Shown: positions 57,559 to 64,000 of the stretch, piece after piece | Numbering within the stretch: the first letter of the stretch is position 1 | Layout of the letters: each line of letters starts with the position of its first letter | DNA from: Mucor mucedo | Lineage: Eukaryota > Mucoromycota > Mucoromycetes > Mucorales > Mucoraceae | DNA: 64,000 bases | NCBI RefSeq assembly: GCF_025094135.1 | Contig: NW_026252442.1 | Coordinates: 30,448 to 94,447 of the forward strand | Direction of reading: 5' to 3' | Program-made: the position numbers and the translations under genes | The notes under the pieces: model-generated | What the model saw: only the letters and a program-made list of their open reading frames with translations | Told to the model about the DNA's origin: nothing | Database searches by the model: none

Positions 57559-57589
<31 letters not shown>

Positions 57590-57827
57590 ATTTTCTATTT
57601 TTTTTATTTTTTATTTTTTATTTTCTATTTTTTTTTTTTGGACCCTCTTCATCAATGTAATGTTGTTGACATCTGAACAATCATTGTGTGATCCCGAACT
57701 AGGTTTCAATTTGAAAGTTAAAGATTTATTTTAAAAATATGTGGATATGGATAAGAATATATGTAAAAAAAAAAAAGTTTGTGTGGATAAGAGATAAAAA
57801 AAAGCATGCGTTGGTGTAGAAGAATAA
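56388..57827. other. Accessory spacer with possible relic exons
   Basis: A minus-strand frame at 56425-56730 begins MNRDLIRDIIGSQKQIGEF and includes IVCIILPQFPSPAEKVRRPY; it is interrupted by T/A runs and looks like decayed exons. A plus-strand exon-like piece after a TTTTAG acceptor at 57214-57301 reads DPVIEWINYNALEVPDMGQL and ends in a stop. The stretch 57550-57640 is a long impure T tract. No complete gene is seen. Confidence 0.3.
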
Positions 57828-60800
57828 TTAAATGTGTTTTAGTTGTCCAGCACTTTGTTTTACGTTTTCGTTGAAGATCTTGTATAGTGCAACAACTTTA
57901 TATTCAAGTGAATTGGGTGATGACTGGACCAAACCTACTTGATGTTGGACGTCGTTGAGGCTGATCACAGCATGTCTTGTTGTTGCACTATCGCTGTTCA
58001 TTTTTATCATCGGTATAGTATTGTCATAGTCGGTAGCGTAATGTTCTTTCATTACTTCAACAAAAACCGAGAATTGGGCATTTTGAGGATCGGAGGTGTT
58101 GTTGTGCTCGAAGTAAAAAAGCACCGCCCCAATGTACCAACAAGTTTTGCTACATATAATTGGTAAGTAACCTACACGTATTTAAAAAAAAATTGACGCT
58201 TACGATTTATAACTAGCATTGAATAAAACGAAGTGATTTCCACGGCGATGTTCAGATCGGATTCTACGGTACATTTTTGAACTTATCACAAGGCTGTACA
58301 AAAGTGCGCGGGCAGCAATTTTGAAGTTCATATTGTTAATGGTGATATAAGAGAGAGGCAATGTTGTTGAACGGCTGTAATAAATTTTTAGCTCTCGAAG
58401 AAACGTATCAATGGGGACCGATTCGACCATGTCTAGAGAAAATAAGGTGAACGGGCTCCATAGCTGATGATTTTGGTTGTGGATTGCTGTAAGCGGCAGC
58501 TCTATAAAATCATCCAGTGATGTTTTTGTTGCCGTGATTGTATCCAACAAACTGACTGTGTCTAAAGCCAAATTTATATATCCACAAATCGAGAGTGTTT
58601 CCACATATTCCCAGCGTGTACTTTGCTTTGATTAATTTGGAATATTTGCTTATTGTTCTTTCCATTGATCGTGCACTATAAGATCTCATGCATCCCGCTT
58701 TTCGCACAATGTAGCCGATATGAGAAAGATAGTGATTGTTCGGTTTGTAAATGCTGTTGGATATATTCTTTTTAGTAATTTCCTGATCTAAAAATACATG
58801 CCAACTCTCGAAACAACTAGGGAAAGCGTTAATTTAATAGGTTCATGAATATATCTAATAAATGTAATTCTACCTTTCCATCTCCTGGATCAAAGGACCC
58901 GTAAGCTCCCACTGTAGTGCAATTGAACAACCTCTAGAAAGCATAATTAGTGCTTTTCTTACCGCAGTTCTGGCAAACAAAGGTACCAACAGAGTTGGAA
59001 CCACGTACAACAGAAAATCTAAAAAGTCTATTGCCCGGGCTCCGTCAGTTTTCTCGATCAAGTTGTCCCAACTTCCCTGAAAAGACACAGGAATACTTGC
59101 CCTGGAACTGGTAATACAAGCTCCAACCAGATCAAGTTGTGCTTTTGGAACCTTAAAAGTGTAGCCATCCTTGTTAAAAATATTTTGTTTCTTGGCGTAA
59201 TAACTTGTGTCATTTGTTTTGTTGACCTTGACATTAATGTCATAAATAAATCGTCCAATGCCTTGCCCAAGCAAGTGCATTTCATCCAAGCCGTAGAATG
59301 AGGAGCCAGAGAAGGAAGGTAACACGGAGAAAAGGTTGGCCTTTTTTAATTGGTGTGCCTATTACATGATTTTTAAATTATAGGCTCATTATCATAGATT
59401 GAATAACTTACTTGATCTCCGTGCACAAACTGGGAAATTGTTCTTAACGACGCAGCTCTGTCTTGAAAGTACATGCCAAAATCGGTGCATTCGCGTTTTT
59501 CTCCTTTCGACAGGCAAATTCTGCAGCCGAAGGTAGCCATATGCCCGGCATGGTGCATTTATTTTGTGACCTGCAGAGATAGCTGAGTATGATTATGACT
59601 TTTTTTTTTTTTTTTTTTCTTACCTGAGGGATGTCCCCAGTGGCCATGACCAAATGCACTTTAGCTTTGACTCTCTCACCATTCCATCTTTCGACAATCA
59701 ACCCATGTTCACCCAGGCTTTTTATCTCATCAACAATCGGTAAGAGGAAGGAATCTAAGTCCTTAGGCTTACCAGGAATAATGGCAAGTTGAAACATGTA
59801 CTGATCTGTATATCTAATATTTATGTCAATAATAGCTTCTGAAAACGTAGAGCTAACCTTACCTTATAGATGGGTCAAAATTAAGTACCAGTACATGCAC
59901 AATTGTCATTTCTTGCTTTGATTTTTTCTGATTGACAAATCCATCGACAAAGATTACCAGAGCAATATCTTCGGGAGACCGAAAAAAGTTGGCAGCCTTT
60001 AAAGCCTTGTAGTCCTCACCATGAAAGTAATCAGAAATGATTCCTGGATTTTCCTTGCGATCATGACGGTAGCGTAACTTTTGTCGTGTTTCCTCATGGC
60101 TTAAAAGCTTAGACAGCTGATCACCAACGGACATCATCTTCATTGTTTGGACTGGAATTAAGGCGGAACCAGGAACCTCGCTTTCGTATCTATTTTCTTG
60201 ACATACAGAGCAAACGTTTTCATCTTTGGTAATATCAAAGAGCTGACAAACAATTTTGCAAATATCATACTCATGAGCTTTGATTGTTGTTTTTTCCTTT
60301 AGAAGAGTAGACACAGGACCGGCATGGAGAATATGGGGGTTATATTCTGTGATTAATAGAATATTCAGTACTGTTTGTATGTATGTATATGGATGTATAA
60401 GAAACACTGTACCTTCGGCTAATTTTTCATGATCTCTGATAACAGTATTCATAAGGCGCACAATCTGCCGATGGCATTCAGAAGAGAGTTGGAAGGATGT
60501 GACGATATCATACAACTCGATACTCATTAGCTGTGATGTAGTAAACGCGTGCTCGTGGATAGAAGCTTCATCATAAACGTGTCTTTCATCACCAGGGCTA
60601 AAATTGCAAGAGGCTTTGAATGTTCTCTGATCGTTAGGATCAAAAAAATCTGGAAATAAAGTTTAAAATTAGTATTTTGATTTTGTGTATGCCCATTGTA
60701 TCACAACTGTCATACTAGATTGGGAGGTATTGGCCGAGGGTGAAGCTCTGGCTGTTTCCACATTATCGACCATAATGATTTCGTCATTCTGAACAGCAAC

Positions 60801-60929
60801 ACTGGGTTCGATATGAACAGCATGAATACGCTTCTGGTTACGAAGATTTACACAGGTGTCGAACTTTCGGTTGCATTGGTCGCACGTAATAGGAATAGAA
60901 AGCTTCATACGTTTGAATTGGTTTTGCAT
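57828..60929 (-). pseudogene. Tnp2-like (CACTA/EnSpm superfamily) transposase, broken
   Basis: A multi-exon minus-strand transposase-like gene. It begins at 60929 with a C2H2-like finger (CDQCNRKFDTCVNLRNQ, later His residues). It continues through PGKPKDLDSFLLPIVDEIKS, KVHLVMATGDIPQ and MHHAGHMATFGCRICLSKGE, which is the conserved block of fungal Tnp2-type transposases. SGSSFYGLDEMHLLGQGIGR and a long C-terminal region follow, to the stop at 57828. It is damaged. After the GDIPQ exon an in-frame TAA lies at 59559-59561. Near 58600-58625 the frame shifts between the SKYSKLIKAK part and the part that follows. The likely intron at about 60350-60412 is open in frame, so splicing there is uncertain. 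Confidence 0.75.
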
Positions 60930-61182
60930 GGTAGACGAGAAATGTATATTGGTTGTTATTAAAGAGTAAAAGTTAGCGGTTTTTTTTTTAAAAATATTTA
61001 TATAAACAATTGCTGGCTTGTACACGACAATTTATGAAATTAATATATTAAAGAATGTGCATAAACTTATATGGCCAATTTTTTTCGTTTTTTCTTTTTC
61101 TTTTTTTTTTTTTTGCTGATTTATCCTTAATTTATCACAGTATTCTGTTTGTCCCTTTAATTTGAACGTTTAGCTTATTAAG

Positions 61183-62037
61183 ATGAATAACAATTCTAGC
61201 AGAAGCATCATGTCAACATCCACAAGCGATGATATGGTTAGGGCTGTCTTTAATGAGGTAATTGAACTCAAATCATCGGTTTTGAGATTGGATGAACGGT
61301 TTGCTATTCAGTTTTCACCTGCTCCAAATAACGAAAATGTAAGCAATTTTTTCGCTTTCGCAACTGCAGGTACTATATTTTTTTCAAATTAAGTGATAAT
61401 TATGTGTAACAAGTTGTCTCTCAAGGTATTGATTTGGTAGCCAAGGAAAGAGAGATGGCCAGAGTTAATGCCCATCCGGATTGTCTTGGTGCCCGAAGTA
61501 TCGTAGCTACCTTGCCAGGGGCTAGGATAGGGTTCCAGCCAACGCGCACCAACAAAACACCTTGCGCTAACGCACGTATTGATGCATTGATTGTCTATCT
61601 GTGGAGAAAAAATCACAGTAACTCTTCCGCAGAGATTGGCCATGCAAAATGTAAGGAAATCAGACTGCAGTTTCGGAGCATCACTCGCCGCTTACGATAT
61701 GCAATGATTCAGGAGGGTACAGTTGCCACCAGTTGGGGAAGTCTCTCACCTCAAGAGAGAACATACTATGCCTTGAGACTTGAAAGCGATATCTCGATTA
61801 CGGTTATCAGATCTACAAGTTCAACAAGAAATGGGCAGCTAATCTACTCATTCAAGACACAATGAAGGGGCAACGTCAAAGTGAAAGACGAAGGTTAAGG
61901 TTACTTTCAATAGTTAAGTGAAACCTTATAAATCTCACAAATTGACATAAAATTAGGTTGGGGTTTCCCCCGTCTAGAGGGCTCCAGTAGAAGAACTTGA
62001 AGCACCAACTGAAGTTAGAAATACCAGACGTAGATAA
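61183..62037 (+). pseudogene. Second gene of the Tnp2-like element, frameshifted
   Basis: Divergent from the transposase, with starts 253 bp apart. Exon 1 (61183-61369) and exon 2 (from 61426) join in frame. The product has a helical N-terminus (DMVRAVFNEVIELKSSVLRL) and a basic central part (CKEIRLQFRSITRRLRYAM). At about 61795 the frame shifts by one base: the natural C-terminal continuation (IYKFNKKWAANLLIQD) lies in the next frame. It then splices (AG|GTTAAG, acceptor just before 61980) to a last exon ending EVRNTRRR. It is probably the accessory or DNA-binding protein of the element. The frameshift makes it non-functional as it stands. Confidence 0.6.
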
Positions 62038-62465
62038 CATTCCTCTAATTTTTTATATAAATTTAAAAACTCTTTAGCTTTGAATTCTCTTTTCTTTTCT
62101 TCCTATTTTATTTTATTTTGTCTTTTATAAGGTATGCAATGCTATTGATTTATGGCATGTTCTGCTAAATGGTAAGAAATTTTATTTTACATTTCCCAAA
62201 CTAATAAAAATTGTTTGTACAGTTACACCAGCATCACAAGCAGACTGAGGCACAATTGCGTAACACTTGCTATAACTGAGTCTGCAGACTAGACTTTTGT
62301 CAGAATAGATGTGATTATGAGTACTCTTGATTTTTTTTTTCTTTTTTTTTTTTTTTTTTTTTTTGGGATATTAATGTTATTATGTGTTTTAGACCTCACC
62401 CCAAGTATTGGCATTACGCTTTGACTATTAAATCTGCAGGATCTCATTTTCTGTTTAAATATTTA

Positions 62466-62754
62466 CAGGGGTGCATATTTAATTTTGCACATTTCCTAAA
62501 TTCCATTCCAGGTTGTTAATTATAGAGATGCATTCCAATTCCCAATTTCCGAGGGGCCTTATATTATGGACGAGCATTCCAATCAATACATTCTTTCATT
62601 TTCAAATTTTAATTAAATAAAATACGTTGCAGACCTATAATGTGCATCTGATATAATAATTTTTAAAAAAAAAATTGGTAGTTTTATCCACCAATTTCTT
62701 TAAAATTAGTAGTTTTTTTCACCAATTTAAGCATCCATGCATCTAGACACCCCT
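62466..62754. mobile_element. Possible MITE with AGGGGTG ends
   Basis: CAGGGGTG at 62466-62473, preceded by TA, is matched by inverted CACCCCT at 62748-62754, followed by A. The 289-bp interior is non-coding. Terminal identity is only 7 bp, so this is tentative. Confidence 0.3.
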
Positions 62755-63160
62755 ATTTTGTTTTTTTTTCAAATAAAGAATGTCCAATCGTTGGTCCTCT
62801 ATTCCTGTTATGTTTGCGCACGTCATATATTATATCCAATTGGGACATGGGAATATCAGTTTTTATTAGCGGAAAATTTACCCTGAGGATAATAGTGCCC
62901 ATTATATTAATATGTATTTGACAAATAATGTGAAATAAACACCAACAAAATTGGGGGGAATTTGCTCAAAAGGCAGAAAAACTACCAACAATAATAGTGT
63001 ATTTTTTACTGGTATGATGGAAAAAATTACCAAAAAAATTGGTATCAAAACCCCCATTTGGTAGTTTCACAAGCTCACATCCACCAATATATTTGGTTAT
63101 GCGTAGGGTGGAAAAAGCAACAATAAACAGTAAATTGGTGATAAAACTACTATGCTTCCA
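62671..63160. repeat. Cluster of TTGGTAGTTTT-type repeats in both orientations
   Basis: The motif or close variants occur at 62675-62685 and about 62706, inverted as AAAACTACCAA at 62977-62987, and again at 63058-63067. ACCAATT/AATTGGT half-motifs lie between and after them (for example near 63039 and 63131). Such bidirectional clusters resemble subterminal transposase-binding repeats. Confidence 0.5.
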
Positions 63161-63580
63161 ATTATAGTGATATTACTATGTGTACATTGATAGAGTTTCG
63201 ATTCCAATTTTTTAAGAGCCAATGTTTAATTGAAGTGTCAGAAGTACAAGTATCTATATTGAAACATTCACACGGTATGCTATCTCTTAAAATGATAAAT
63301 TCTGATTAGTTTGTAATACTTCATACAAAAGATCATATGACGGATGAATCGTATGATAGAGTTTTTAATTAAGGTAATGTCACTACTGTACTGAAGTTTC
63401 AAGATAGGATATTTATCGTAAGAGTGGCTTGTGATTATGCGATTCTCGTGGATATCTCCGATTCTTAATTATTCATGCTTAATTTTCGACAACATTTGCG
63501 ATTCGCGTGTAACAGAAAGAGCTATAAAACCTTTTGCATTCTACAAAATTATCATGCACAATTAATTTATTATTAACAAA

Positions 63581-64000
63581 ATGCTTTTGGGAGAACTCAG
63601 CGATTCAAGTGTTACCATGGCCCCCATGTTCCGCATCACGTCTAGACATGTGTCTATGGAAGCCAAGGCTGTCGACTCGGGTGTCAATGTCAAGTTGTTC
63701 ACCTCAAACCCAGTTTTTCAGTATTACTTTTTGAGATTTTGTTCTGTTGGGGCAAAGCAGTATATCACTGGTAATTTTCAGTCATATCAATTCCAAAAAT
63801 TTGAAGTAACATTTTTTTTATTTAAAGGACCTTTGAATATCACTGCTTTCACTTTTGATGACTCTAACAGAGCATTTTGTAGTGTCAAATTGAATGTCCA
63901 TAACATCAGACCTTTGGCCATTACCGACGAAGAGGGAAACGTCATTCCCACAGACGCAAAAAGAATCAGACTTCGTGATATTGAGTCGTTACCTTTGACG
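63581..64000 (+). CDS. Unrecognised protein, 5' part only (runs off the window)
   Basis: Exon 1 is 63581-63770 and exon 2 begins at 63828 and is open to the window end (about 121 codons seen). A TATAAAA lies about 60 bp upstream of the ATG. The product begins MLLGELSDSSVTMAPMFRIT and continues beta-rich (FTSNPVFQYYFLRFCSVGAK, then ITAFTFDDSNRAFCSVKLNV). I recognise no family; the composition suggests a beta-sheet fold. The intron has a weak GTAATT donor and an AAAG acceptor. Codon use is unlike the highly expressed genes but normal for a coding region. Confidence 0.6.
   Translation, partial: MLLGELSDSSVTMAPMFRITSRHVSMEAKAVDSGVNVKLFTSNPVFQYYFLRFCSVGAKQYITGNFQSYQFQKFEVTFFLFKGPLNITAFTFDDSNRAFCSVKLNVHNIRPLAITDEEGNVIPTDAKRIRLRDIESLPLT

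Noticed and set aside
57412..57676. Phe-rich ORFs over the T tract
   Set aside because: Products of an impure poly-T stretch.
1..64000. tRNA genes, 5S rRNA, U-snRNAs and CRISPR arrays
   Set aside because: I looked for box A/B-like pairs, conserved snRNA segments and regular direct repeats with spacers, and found none convincing.

Overview
The window looks like part of the nuclear genome of a Mucoromycota fungus, most likely a member of the Mucorales. It is AT-rich. Genes are compact and carry many short GT-AG introns (roughly 45-350 bp) with pyrimidine-rich acceptors. Poly-A/T tracts are everywhere, neighbouring genes are often divergent or convergent, and the proteins are ordinary fungal housekeeping proteins. 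All spliced models were built by hand from conserved motifs, GT/AG sites and phase arithmetic; each model described as spliced closes exactly in frame.

Layout. 1-3.5 kb is repeat debris: a piece of 18S rRNA, a decayed Ty3/gypsy-like gag, an uncharacterised ORF, a piece of 28S rRNA and a possible MITE. From 3.6 to 46.9 kb lies a gene-rich block. In order it holds a GPI-anchored YcnI/DUF1775 protein, an epoxide hydrolase, a Lys-rich protein, TDP1, a DUF3245-type protein, S-formylglutathione hydrolase, TVP38, Mediator MED14, an aldo-keto reductase, a SEC9/SNAP-25 SNARE and proteasome RPN1. These are followed by a coiled-coil protein, ribosomal proteins eS10 and uL16, a four-TM protein, an FYR-domain protein, a 39-aa membrane protein, a bZIP factor, a seven-TM receptor-like protein, GET5 and a protein with two possible histone-fold segments. 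From 47 to 64 kb the sequence is accessory. It contains relic exons, a roughly 5 kb foldback element with about 0.85 kb inverted arms, a broken Tnp2-like DNA transposon with two divergent genes, a MITE-like segment with subterminal repeats, and the start of an unrecognised gene at the right edge.

There is no pathway cluster. The gene-rich part is a mix of genome maintenance (TDP1), transcription (MED14, bZIP, FYR protein), proteostasis (RPN1, GET5, ribosomal proteins), membrane traffic (SEC9, TVP38) and detoxification (epoxide hydrolase, S-formylglutathione hydrolase, aldo-keto reductase). Two divergent promoters are visible: TVP38/MED14, with a TGACGTCA site midway, and AKR/SEC9, with a G-rich tract. 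The least explained items are the foldback element, the seven-TM protein, the 631-aa possible double-histone-fold protein and the right-edge gene.
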